Assembly: GCA_037893225.1 (NCBI GenBank)
Contig: JAZGUH010000732.1
Location: 1 to 64,000, forward strand
Direction: 5' to 3'
Length of the DNA: 64,000 nucleotides
From: Hippasteria phrygiana
Lineage: Eukaryota; Echinodermata; Asteroidea; Valvatida; Goniasteridae
How positions within the stretch are numbered: the first letter of the stretch is position 1; each line of letters begins with the position of its first letter. Positions 21,331 to 31,431 of the stretch are shown here, piece after piece. The notes below the pieces were generated by a model. The model was not told where the DNA came from. It did not search any database and was given only the letters and a program-made list of their open reading frames with translations. A program made the position numbers and the translations under genes.

Positions 21331-21426
21331 TATATTTCTTCTCGCAGCAAGACAACATTACATCCCGAGATCGACATCGATGATTCTTATGTAAGTACAA
21401 CAAACCAGTCCTTTTCCGGAATAACT

Positions 21427-22017
21427 TCAACCACATCTCGACCATGAATTTTCCCCTTTGGTTATGCGTAACAACAATTCATAAGCGCTGTGAGTTATAT
21501 TACATTGTTGACAAACGGAAAAAATCCTGTCTATCGTGGCATTTCGGTACAGGCGTTGTTTCCACTGGATTAGCGCGCTAAAACATTCCGCCCAATCGTT
21601 ATATCTGTTTTCTTCCTTGTGTTTAAAAATGTCTGCTTGTGAAGATCCTAGAGCATACATGACCATCTCCCATGGTTGTCGACATCCCAATTTTAAAGCT
21701 ACGTGGTCGCTTTCTTTCAAGAGATTATGAGCAAGCTGACTCAACTGAAACTCCGTTGGTAACGTAGATAAATGACTTATTCGTTGAAAGGGGTCAGGCT
21801 CGATTCCGGAGTCTTCTATCTTGATTTGAGGTTGATAAATTGCTAAATGACGTAGTCGGCTCGAAACAGTTACTGTATATATGTTTCCAATTTCATTGCA
21901 CTCTGATCGGTCGATTTCAGGCGATACACCATTCTGTCATTGGACCGTTTCATACGTTGTTTGGGGCATCCTTTTTTCGTGTACCATTTTAGGTTCACTT
22001 TTTGTTCCGTTCGCCAT
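21427..22017 (-). CDS. Death-domain-like protein at the right end of the Polinton (one in-frame TGA)
   Basis: From the ATG at 22017 one frame runs 196 codons to the stop at 21427, broken only by a TGA after codon 26. The last ~95 residues fit the six-helix death-domain pattern: LSQLAHNL, then HVALKLG, then a WEMVMYALGSSQADIFKHKEEN helix pair, then FSALIQWKQRL, then ATIDRIFSVCQQCNI, then AYELLLRI. Death domains mediate homotypic assembly of apoptosis and innate immune complexes in animals. A viral-type element carrying one suggests interference with host cell death or signalling, which is inference. It is the first gene inside the right terminal repeat, mirroring the PC4 gene on the left. A host-derived origin is likely. 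A different alpha-helical fold cannot be excluded. Confidence 0.5.
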
Positions 22018-22019
22018 GT

Positions 22020-22193
22020 TAGGTCCATTTTAGGTCCATTTTTCATTTTATTTTTTTCTATTTATTTTTTTCCCTTTGCTCAGTAAAGTTAGTGTTAACA
22101 AAAAATGTTTAATATTTTAAAAATTTCTTTTAATTTTAATTTGTTTTAGAATTTTTGGTTTTTTTATATTTTTTTTATAATTTATTTTGATAT
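22020..22193. promoter_or_regulatory. AT-rich leader between the right terminal repeat and the death-domain-like gene
   Basis: Contains the repeat-end motif TTTGCTCAGTAAAGTTAGTG (about 22075), also found in the 7734-8060 tandem array. It has a doubled AGGTCCATTTT and a minus-strand TATAAAA (22173-22179) about 160 bases upstream of the ATG. Confidence 0.35.
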
Positions 22194-22413
22194 TTGTTTT
22201 CCTTTAATTATGCTAATGGTCCGCTAAAGATTCTTAGGTTCATCCATATCCTGTCCTATTAAGATTCTTACGTTTACGCTGTCCTATCAAGGTTTTTAGG
22301 TTCCTTCTGTTTTTCTTTGATTTTATGCTAATGAGTCCCCTAAAGATTCTTAGGTGCCTTTTGTTTTTCCTTTAATTATGCTAATGAGTCCCCTATAGAC
22401 CCAACACACTACT
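22194..22413 (-). repeat. Right terminal inverted repeat of the Polinton
   Basis: Reverse complement of 6080-6303, ending in the ACT terminus. It carries the same TTAATTATGCTAATG and CTAAAGATTCTTAGG modules. Confidence 0.9.
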
Positions 22414-22419
22414 GACGTG
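22414..22419 (+). other. Target site duplication, right copy (GACGTG)
   Basis: The hexamer GACGTG directly follows the ACTACT-type right terminus and is identical to 6074-6079. Confidence 0.9.
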
Positions 22420-22955
22420 ACCCGTCCCAGTTTCATGCTGTCCAATACTGGGACGGTATTTTACTTCCATCCCAACGGACGCGTCTGTAGCCGCTTAGGG
22501 ACCCTCCAGTACGTGCTGTCCGGGCCACGCCCCGAGGAGGAGGAGGGCGCTCTCACCGAATTATCTCTCTCTTCCACCCGAGGTGTGTGACGTTACAGAT
22601 TTGAGTTATCTATGCGAAATGCGTATATACAATATTTAACAAAAATAATGATGGTGGGTCAAAAACATGCGGCCGTCTCAAGGCAAAACAAAGCAACTCC
22701 ATTTTGCTTTAGTTTTGGAGATAAAGACATACATTGAGTAACTTGGGGGCGCTCTTTCTATTTAGCCCATTTTAAAAGTCGTAAGATGTTTCGTTTCTGA
22801 GTTTCTGAGTACTTTTGGAGTAAATCCCAAGATTTTCTTCAGCAGAACAATGTTAGAAACACTTCTTGCTTGTTTCTTCCCAACTCTAGAGAAGCTTATA
22901 CTTGAAGTCCGTGATTCATCTGACACTCTGATGTGTCTCTACAGATTGCTGAAAG
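22420..22955. other. Non-coding flank right of the Polinton
   Basis: No gene seen. The first 140 bases are GC-richer with a GAGGAGGAGGAGG run near 22540. Confidence 0.45.
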
Positions 22956-23150
22956 TTAAAGAGCAACTCCAACGATTCCAAACTTTTTTAGGTTTCGATT
23001 TAATTGAGAAGAGCTATGTCAAATAAAACAGATACTTATCAAGATCCCCATCTTTGACGCCGGTTTTTATGTAAAAAAAAAATGTCTATCCCAGTTTCGT
23101 GAAAACGAGCGTGACGTCAAAGCTCATTTACATCTAGGCTAATCGTGTTT
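22956..23150 (+). mobile_element. Truncated copy of a piggyBac-like inverted-repeat element
   Basis: TTAA followed by AGAGCAACTCCAACGATTCC, matching the left end of the complete copy at 59702-60180 through the shared GACGTCAAAG(C)TCATTTACATC. The right end is missing. Confidence 0.7.
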
Positions 23151-23250
23151 ACCTGACGGGATGGGGAACTGGTGAGTTTCGAGAGCAGGATATTTGGAGG
23201 ATTGAATGAGATTGAAAACTCGTGTTGCAATACTAACAATTGTACAATCA

Positions 23251-23494
23251 GCAGCGTAGCCAGGGCTGTCTCCATGGGGGCGAGTGGGGGGCTGGTTGTT
23301 ACGGGGGGGGGGGGCGCCCAGTGTTTTTTTCTTTATGAAACTATTATTTTCTGCTTTTGCGAAATTTTCAGTGGGGGGTGGGGGGGGGGGGGGGGGGGGC
23401 GACTGTGGGGGGACGGTTTTTTTTTTTTTTGGGGGGGGGCGTACCCCCCCCCCCCCCCCCCCCTCCACCCGACCCCCTTAGCTACGCCGCTGTC
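23251..23494. mobile_element. hAT-like MITE with poly-G/C core
   Basis: Flanked by the 8-bp duplication TACAATCA (23243-23250 and 23495-23502). Ends are GCAGCGTAGCCAG and the inverted CTACGCCGCTG. The interior holds several G and C runs of 10 or more bases. The eight-base duplication and CAG-type ends suggest the hAT superfamily. Confidence 0.7.
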
Positions 23495-23502
23495 TACAAT
23501 CA

Positions 23503-24075
23503 ATTGTCTTAAAGTTTGGTGGTCTTGCTGCGGACCGACCCAGTGACTGGTATTTAAAGATAACTTTTAAAATGCAGGCTTGTTTGCAAATTGATATCCA
23601 TTCGATTCAGACTTGCGCAGAACTCAACCAAGGTTTTCAAAGGTGACTACATTCTAAAAGGTTTTCGGATTCCACGTGGAACGGGTAACATAAGTCTGGT
23701 ACTCGCGACACTTGAGTGATGGAAGCAAATTCTTTACTGCCTCGAATATCACATTTAAGTTACTTCTTGCGCATGGAGTTGAACATGTTTTAGAACGTAA
23801 TGACCCGCCACTTGAATATCCGGATGATCGAAAACTTAGATTAAAACCCAGTAAAAAAGTCATTGACCCGCCTATTAAGTAATATGTAATGAGGGCTAAG
23901 ACCTGCGTATGATTGCCGATCCTGCCGCTACAGAAAACAACCGTAAACATGAGTCACGTTTGAGAGGCTGTGTAGTTTATGCCACATTTATTACCACATT
24001 TACGTTAACCGGTTATAACTGACTATATATAAAGAGGCTGAGATTTGTAGCTTGTACGTGAATTGTACGTGTATA
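23503..24075. other. Non-coding, nothing recognised
   Basis: No coding or repeat signal identified beyond short open frames. Confidence 0.4.
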
Positions 24076-24077
24076 CA

Positions 24078-25520
24078 CACTGAAAACAAAATCTAGTCAA
24101 TTCGAGGGAAACATTAGTCAAATAGGTAATAAAAATCAGTCTTTTAATGTCTGACTAATTGTTCAATCTAAAAGACTAATGAAATTACTGTTGACTAATT
24201 AAACAAAATGAAATACTAATTTAAAATTTTCAAAGACTAACACGAATTTTCGTAAGACTAAGTTTGCTTTTGGACTAATTGATACATCACTGATTTACTA
24301 ATGTGGTTAGTCTCCTCAACAGGAAATGACGAACTAATATGTAAATGACTAATCAACTGACTAATTTATTACCGTAATACTAATAACAATATTTTGGCAC
24401 CCAGCCAAAGCAAACTTCGCTCGGTGTATTACACAGTGAACAATTTCAAGCTCATTCGAGTGGTGAGTGCAATTAATAGAACAGCAGTTTATCACTGACT
24501 TCGCGCTAATTCTTCTTCGTCGTATGTACACGTACGATCGATTGGTGACACACTTTCATTCCTCAATGTTTAATTAAGGTAAGAATTAATTCTATTTTGT
24601 AAACATAGACTGGTGTAATTATACCGCTACATATAGATGATGAGAACCAATTGAAGTTTAAAACAGTCAGGGGTCAGTCAAAGAGTCAGTACTTTTTCAG
24701 AAGAGTCTGCTCGTCGTGATGACTCGCGAGACCGATTCGTGAACAGTGTTCTGTCGTGTCTGACCTTTATACCTGCTGAAAACGTAGTGGTTGTCCTGTT
24801 CCCTTTTAGAATAAGATTATTGGACTTAAACTAGTTTGCAGCATTTTAGCACGCGCGAACAGGAGTGTCGTCTTCACATAGTCAGAGGACAGGGTTTAGA
24901 TTTTTTTTTTAGGGAAATGTTGGTGTAAGATGATGATGAAAGATGACAAAACGCAACACGAAAAATAAAGATGGCTACCGCGATGCACAGTGAACGTGCA
25001 ACACCGCACAGATTTGCACGACTTGCCTGAGAACATCGCGATTTTCTACATCAAGAAACTGTTCAAAATTACAAAAAGGTGTCACTCTAGTGTGTATGTT
25101 ATAGCTTCTTGTAGATGTAGTGACATAGCTAGGTTGTTGGACATTGACAATACATTTACAGTGACTTTCAAATTCATAATTGTGTGCAAAACTATTTATT
25201 TTTGCACAAAATTTATTAGTCTTTTAATTAGTCTGACAAAACCAATAACTATAGTTATTGGTATTGTTAGACTAATTAAAAGACTAATTAATTTTGTTGT
25301 TTGACAAATTAAATTTCTTGCATTACTAATTAAATTTCGAGCATTACTAATCTCAAGAAAAATTAGTAAAACTAAACCATTTTGAAAGACTAATTATTAT
25401 TAGTCAATTAAAAAGTGAATTGACTAATCTTTTGATATGTTGACTAATTAAAGATTGGTAAAACTAAACATGAAAATTACAAATTTTTTTTAGTCAACTG
25501 ACTAAGTGATGTTTTCAGTG
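24078..25520. mobile_element. Non-autonomous DNA element with CACTGAAAAC termini
   Basis: Starts CACTGAAAAC and ends in its exact inverse GTTTTCAGTG, flanked by CA on both sides (24076-24077, 25521-25522). Both subterminal regions (about 24100-24390 and 25200-25510) are dense in ACTAATT and TTAGTC iterations in opposite orientation. The middle (24400-25190) is unrelated, less repetitive DNA with no recognised gene. Confidence 0.7.
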
Positions 25521-25522
25521 CA

Positions 25523-27244
25523 TCCTCATCGTACACGTATGAGACAAAAATGAGATTGTGAACGTATACGTAAAGTTAAACATGTTACATTACATCTAAA
25601 ACAGCATCTGCTGCATGTTTTGCCCACATTTCAGTGTACCATATCCAAAAATAAGTACATGGCAGTGCCCCCAAATCCCAAACCCTTCCAACAAAGCAGA
25701 ATCCCCCAAAAAATATCCCCACAAATAAAACAAATAGCGAAGAACTCGTGATTTTATCGGGTACGTGTATCTTGAATATTACTTGTACACTTGAATATTA
25801 CGTGTACATGACGTCATCAATTTACGGACGGTCCTGTAATTACAAATTGAAGCGAACGTGTAAAACTGATTTTACAGATTGCTGAACGGGTAGACATTGA
25901 AGGGGTAATTATCTTTAATTACGCCAGAATAAGGCACAAATTCTTTCCTTGGCGTTAAAAAAGTTTGATTTTGTATATCAAACAAGTGAAGACTTTCTAC
26001 GGTTGAGTCTCGAAAGCTAGGGTAAAATAATTCGGGATTAGTGCGGAGTGAGGCTCAAAGTCCGACGCGATTTGTTACTCAAACATGCAAAGAGATGGCC
26101 AGCTTGAATATACGCTCACAATCACTCGCTTCTCTGCTCACTGTGGGCATACTGAATTATCCCAAATACGAGTTTTGAACTGTTAATGCGAATGCGTGTC
26201 TAACATGTAGTCTGAAAAGATTTTAATGAATACATATATTTAAACAATTGGACGTTTCTTTATCCCTGTAAAACCTGTTTTCAAAACGGACGGTTGCATA
26301 AATGGGTTATCAGAAACATGAAACAAATGTACTGCCGTTGTCATGTGAAAATCAGACTCTTGTAAAAATCGCACTCTTTTTCCCTATTATTGGTTAAACT
26401 CTCGCACGTGAGCGGCTACTCTCCTTATTATCTTCACTTGAGGCCGGATCATACTTCACGCGAATACGAAAGCGAAGCGAAGTTTTGTTTTATAATGACA
26501 TTAGCCGATTAATAGCCGGACGAATTCGCTTCGTATTCCACAGTCTGAAATTCACACCACACCGTAACTTGCATTTTTTCAGACACCGTTTGTAGGCTAC
26601 GTGTTTGCTGCAGCAATGCGATGTGAGAGTCACTGTAATTACGTATGCATGAAGCCGTGTGCCCAAAAATTACCTACGTCGTTCGCAACAAATCGTGTTC
26701 ATGTACACGCACACGTACAAGTTACAAAATCTCAACCTCTCCATTTACAAACAATCAAAGACATTTTAAAATAGTTCTCTTCTAATTTGTCTTAAGGTTT
26801 AAATATTGAACGTTTGTTCGTTTCAGTACTTGAAAAAACAGGGATTCCTGTATTTCCTTCAAACATGATTTCGGAAACTTATCTCAATGGAAACTAAACT
26901 TGGACAAGGAATTCGACGATGTATCTCAACTATTGATGGTAGCAATATTTGTTCGATTGCTGGTGTCACGTTGAGCACGCGCACGGTGCTTATGAAGCCA
27001 CGCATAGTGACAATGAGTGGTCAGGTTGCTGCTGACTTCTACAAATTCCCACTTTTACCTATTTAAGTATCATATGCAGATAACTGGTGTTACTCGATAA
27101 ATATCTCATTTAATAACTTTTCGTACACTACTTACTAACTTCCGTCTCAGTTACATACAGCAGAAAACACAAAATACGTTTTAGTATCAATACCATGGTG
27201 CTACGAAATGCCCCCCCCCCCCCCCCCCACAGTCGTGTGGGAGG
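25523..27244. other. Non-coding between elements
   Basis: No gene seen. A small inverted pair, GAATACGAAAGCGAA / TTCGCTTCGTATTC, spans about 26462-26541. The segment 26345-26450 resembles 52890-52990 (CCTATTATT(G/A)GTTAAAC...CACTT), so it is part of a dispersed repeat. A C20 run lies near 27210. Confidence 0.45.
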
Positions 27245-27559
27245 GGTCTACTAGCGAATACTTACCAGTAGAGCCACTACTAATGCATATTTCCCTAGAG
27301 GGCGCAACACATCCGCTAAGAGTTCACACAATAGCCTACCCACCGTGCCCTGTGGCTTACCCGCCATCATAGCTTCCTCTTTTCTCGAGCGCCATAGCAG
27401 GTGAAGTCTGCATCGAGTCCCTTAGTGGGGATGAGGGATGGATGTGGGGGGAGTTTACTGCGCTCATCTTACCCGTAGAGCCACTACTAATGCAGATTAG
27501 CACCGATACTAGGAGGTGGGTTGCGAGATGCTACCGTGTGACAGAACAGTAAGTCCCGT

Positions 27560-28717
27560 CTACTGCAGCTGCTGAAGGGTGGCCTGTGAGGCTCGTGGAA
27601 CATGGTCTCTCGCCGTCAACAGCGCTGACCTTCCTGCGCGTCCCTCAGACTGAAGAACGTCCCGGATGTAGCAGGATATGAACGTGTTAGGCGTCTTCCA
27701 ACACGCTGCCTGAATAATGTCACTTTGTGGTACTCCTCTGAAGTAGGCCCACGAAGTCGCAACTGCTCTGACATCGTGTGCTCTGACTCTGGAGTCCACC
27801 TCTGATGCAGTTGGCCAGTTCTGTTCCGCTGACTGGATGGCTGTGACGATCCAGCGTGCAATAGTATCTCGTGAGGCTGCACGATGTGGGGAAATATATG
27901 TGATGAAGAGACTTGATACCTTCTCCCGTATCAGTTCAGTTTTGTTGAGATACCATTTCAGGGCTCGAACTGGGCAGCATTCCCTGTCTTCGGACACGGA
28001 AGAGTAAGACTGAATGTCCGGTATGAAGACGTCAGGAGGAACAAAGGATTCTGACTGATTCTTAGTGAAAAACGATGTATGTGGGACTAGCAGGACTCTA
28101 TTAGGTTCCCAACGAATATGGCAAGGGTCAATAGATAAAGCCTGAACTTCGCTCCGGTGTCTTGACGTGGCTACCGCCAAAAGGAAGGCAAACTTAATGG
28201 ATAAGTTGAGCAAGGATGCCTGCCCCATGGGTTCATAAGGAGATCGTGAAAGCGTTTTCAGTACTTGAGGGAGATTCCACGAGGGGAGGAGGTCTCTCAT
28301 GGAACATACCACGGAGGATGTGGCCTAAGGTATGATTGGTGGAGATCGATGAGCCGTCATCGTCAGGGAAGCCTCCATGAATGGCCGCTATTGCCGATCG
28401 ATAATTTTTGATGGTGGCTACTGTAAGGCCAGTGTTGAACAGATAGACAAGAAAATCGCCGACCTTGGTTAGAGTAGCGTCGACCGGATCAACAGCGTTT
28501 CGTCTGCACCATAGTAATGTCGAAGTCGGCTGTTATAGATTTTCCGAGTGGATGGTCTGCGGCTGCGTGCTGCAAACGTGGCAGCATCTGCCGAAAGGCC
28601 CGCTGATCGGAACGATACTCGACAATACCCAGCATGTCGGGTGAAGATTCTCGGGAGCTGGGTGAGTGATGTTCGAGTCTGGCTGCTAAAGAATGTCCGG
28701 ACGACGTGGGAGGACAA
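27560..28717 (-). pseudogene. DIRS tyrosine recombinase
   Basis: The N-terminal core-binding part is at 28717-28330 (GLSADAATFAARSRRPST, then in another frame GLTVATIKNYRSAIAAIHG). The catalytic part 28312-27560 is open for 250 codons with Arg in SRHRSEVQAL, His-X-X-Arg in AHDVRAVATSW and the nucleophile Tyr in FISCYIRDV. All catalytic landmarks visible to me are present. Two frameshifts separate the N-terminal and catalytic parts. Confidence 0.78.
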
Positions 28718-28980
28718 GTGGTTCGTAGACTAGCATATCGATCAGTCTCGGGAACCATGGCTGTCGAGGCCAGAACGGGGCGAGGAGGAGTATTCTGCAA
28801 TGTTCCCGTTCTATCTTCGTGAGAACCCGTGTGATCAGGGATATTGGGGGAAAAGGCATATGCGAGCATTCCCTTCCATGGAATCGACAGAGCGTCGGTG
28901 TGCCATGCCCGTGGATCGGGTGGTCTGGAGCAGAACACCGGAAGTTGGTTCTTGGTTCTTGGTTCTTGACGCGAACAGAT

Positions 28981-29321
28981 CTATGTGGGGGGGGGGGGGG
29001 GGGGGGGTGGCGATCGATCATCAAGAAGATTTGTTCGACAACACTGGGCTGTAAGGTCCATGCTGTTGGCCGAGTCCTTCCCCTGGAGAGGGCATCGGCC
29101 ACAACGTTGTCCTTGCCTGGGACATGCGTAGCTGACAGCGTTATGCCGGAATCTATGCACCAGTAAAGCATGTCCCATGCGAGGAGGCAGAGCTGGGCTG
29201 ATCGTGTGCCTCCCTCGCGGTTGATATATGCCACTACTGTGGTGTTGTCGCATTTGATGAGGACAGGCTGGTTCTGGATGAGCCTGTGGAAATATCGGAG
29301 AGCATTGAACACCGCGTGCAT
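28981..29321 (-). pseudogene. DIRS RNase H domain
   Basis: The frame contains VLIKCDNTTVVAYINREGGT and ATHVPGKDNVVADALSRG, characteristic of the RNase H region of DIRS elements. A G-run expansion at 28987-29007, read as seven prolines, follows the domain. It lies between the reverse transcriptase and the recombinase. Confidence 0.7.
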
Positions 29322-29569
29322 CTCGAGGACATTGATATGTAGATCCCTCTGGCCCGGATTCCACTTCCCTGCAGTCTGTCGCGGGTGAAGTGTGGCCCCC
29401 CAGCCAAGGTGTGATGCATCCGTGGAAATAACTTTCTTTGGTTACGGTTTCGGAAATACCAGTCCTCCCGACACGTGGAGCGGATTCGCCCACCACTGGA
29501 GGTGTGGTCGGAGAAAGGGAGCAACTGGGACCATGCGATAAGTGGAATGAAGCTTCGGGCGGAAGTGTG

Positions 29570-30330
29570 CTAAGAGGTGTGCCACAAGGTCCACCATGCT
29601 TGCCATGAGCCCAGCAGTTTCAGCCACGCTGCTGCTGGGGCCGCAGATTCCTTGATGAATCGTTGGACGCACTGTAGGAGGTTTTGAACACGTGTGTCCG
29701 TAGGGAAGGACGTGCTTGTTCTGATGTTTAGAACGGCGCCCAGGAACGTTGGTGTTTGAGTAGGAATTGGGTGTGATTTCTTTTCGTTGATTACGAACCC
29801 ACGTCGTGTGGTCAAAGTTAGAGTTTCGCGGAGGGCTGGTTTCGAGCTCCAAACGGCCAACAACGAGCCAATCGTCAGGTACATGAAAACCCTGATGTTG
29901 TTCCTGCGGAGAGCTGCCCCACGGATTTCGCAATCCTGGTGAAGACTCGCGGGGAGGTCGATAGACCGAAAGGCAGCGCTGTGAATTCGTAGGTTACTCC
30001 TTTGTACTGGAATCGCAGGAATTGATAATGATGTGGGTGCATGGGCACATGCAGATACTCATCTTTCAGGTCGAGCGATGTGGCCCACGACGGAACCGGG
30101 ATCGAGTCGAGGATTATCCAGAGTGAGTCCATACAAAAACGTCTGGGGCGGATGAATTTGTTCAAAGGTTTAAATTCAGGATTGGGCGCCAGGTTCCCGT
30201 GTTTGTTTTGGGTGTCAGAAAAAAGATTGACAGGAAACCGGCCGACTCTCCTCCTGGTGGCGCTATTAAGTGGATTGCGTTTTTGATCAGGAGGCCTGCA
30301 GAAAATCGGCCGTCGAAACCGTCCCCGAAC
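29570..30330 (-). pseudogene. DIRS reverse transcriptase (frameshift in the catalytic motif)
   Basis: Recognised by SLDLKDEYLHVPMHP and LRFQYKGVTYEFTALPFGLSTSPRVFTR, the palm motifs of DIRS reverse transcriptases. The next segment splits between two frames at about 29872-29880: one reads FMYL and the other DDWLVVGR, so the catalytic Tyr-X-Asp-Asp is broken by loss of one base. Upstream FLTPKTNTGTWRPILNLNLN-type residues match the family finger region in another frame. Confidence 0.75.
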
Positions 30331-30385
30331 GCTTGTGGTGTTTGGTTCGGTGCTGGGATCGGTCCGAAGAAGACTCCGAGTCGGA

Positions 30386-31093
30386 CTACTGGTGGCACCA
30401 CTTACGGCGGGACGACTTCGCCTTCTTCGCTGGGCGGCCCCGGCGCTCTCCCGATGCGGGTTCGGATGAAGGTGGGGCTGGGGGGGGGGGACTCCAGAAC
30501 ATTGAAAGAATTTCAGAACGCTGAAGATCCCCAACCGACAGGCCAGGCACTGGCGGGCCGGTGGGTGTAAGGTCGGACTGGAGTGTGGGGTAGCGGTTAG
30601 CCTGCTGGTCTTGACCCGTTGGGGGCCCTAAGGCTACCGCCGGAGGCCCGGTCATGCTGGGTGTGCCGGGGGCCTTGGACACATAGCACGGAACCGGTGC
30701 TTGTGCCGAGGCGTCAGGGGGAAAGTGGTCGGGGGGGGGGGGGGAGGTTGTCCCGCTTGCCCTTGAAGCTTACTGCCGTGGCTCGATGCTGGCGGCTCTT
30801 ACCGGCAGGCTTCTTGATCGGCTGTTTGTCCCCGTGACTAGCGGCCGGCGGGGTGGGCTGGCAATAGCGCACCTCCCGTCCTATAGGGGCACCGCGACCC
30901 GGTGCCGAGTAGCGGGGTGAAATCTGCTTAGGGGGGGGGGGGTGCCCCCGGCAGATTCCCGGTCGAGGGAGGGTCCGCGGGAGGGTAATGCCTCCAGAGA
31001 CTCGCCCCCTGAAGGAACCGGCGGTCCCGTGGAACCTCCGTCTACGGGGCCCGCCGTGCCCCTAGCCGATCTACGCTTCACACTCTTATCCAT
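30386..31093 (-). pseudogene. DIRS gag-like frame
   Basis: Opens MDKSVKRRSARGTAGP at 31093 and is Pro/Gly/Ser-rich. It continues in another frame (30682-30386) as a Pro-rich then basic segment (RRGRPAKKAKSSRRKW). G runs at 30481, 30728 and 30931 (read as Pro runs) break the frame. It is assigned as gag by position upstream of the reverse transcriptase. Confidence 0.45.
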
Positions 31094-31431
31094 CTATCAC
31101 ACGTGAAGTCAAAATAGTACAGAAATAAACGTACTTACCGGGACAAACCCAAGACGAAATGAGAACACAAGAGAAGAACACTCTACTTTATTATCGATGA
31201 AGAAAAACTCAAAGCGGACTAAGGATGGTGAAGAAAATTCCCGGATTATATTGCAGGGAAAAAACACGTCTATCACCGTCCGTCGCCAAGAGAAAAGAGG
31301 AAGCTAAGATGGCGGGTGAGCCGCAGGGCACGGTGGGTAGGCTATTGTGTGAACTCTTACCGGATGTATTGCGCCCTCTGGGGAAATATACATTAGTAGT
31401 GGCTCTACGGGTAAGATGAGGGCAGTAGACC

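Larger units (their letters stand above)
6080..22413. mobile_element. Complete Polinton/Maverick (adintovirus-like) element, 16.3 kb
   Basis: The boundaries are seen directly. The left end AGTAGTGTGTTGGGTCTA at 6080 is the reverse complement of the right end at 22413, and both are flanked by the same hexamer GACGTG. Six-base duplications and AGT...ACT termini are hallmarks of Polinton integrase-mediated insertion. Inside are the diagnostic modules: DDE integrase with chromodomain, protein-primed family B polymerase, adenain-type protease, A32/FtsK-like packaging ATPase, and major and minor capsid proteins. A PC4-domain gene, a death-domain-like gene and three smaller genes are accessory or less known. 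Rightward genes occupy 6569-12462 and leftward genes 13051-22017. The copy is degraded mostly in the polymerase. The intact duplication and ~90% similar terminal repeats suggest a moderately recent insertion. Confidence 0.95.
27245..31431 (-). mobile_element. DIRS-type tyrosine-recombinase retrotransposon
   Basis: Minus-strand element with ~150 bp inverted termini. 27245-27395 is the near reverse complement of 31280-31431, sharing GTAGAGCCACTACTAATG and CACACAATAGCCTACCCACC. A short internal complementary region at about 27455-27500 (CATCTTACCCGTAGAGCCAC) repeats the outermost right-end sequence next to the left terminus, as expected for DIRS elements that replicate through a circle. Gag-like, reverse transcriptase, RNase H and tyrosine recombinase frames follow in that order. 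There is no LTR and no DDE integrase. Several frameshifts and G-run expansions make this copy defective. Confidence 0.88.

Noticed and set aside
23139..23546. Pro-rich and Gly-rich frames around 23.2-23.5 kb
   Set aside because: Translations of poly-G/poly-C in a hAT-like MITE.
28800..29388. Plus-strand frames across the DIRS element
   Set aside because: Antisense of the RNase H region; the minus strand has the recognisable domains.
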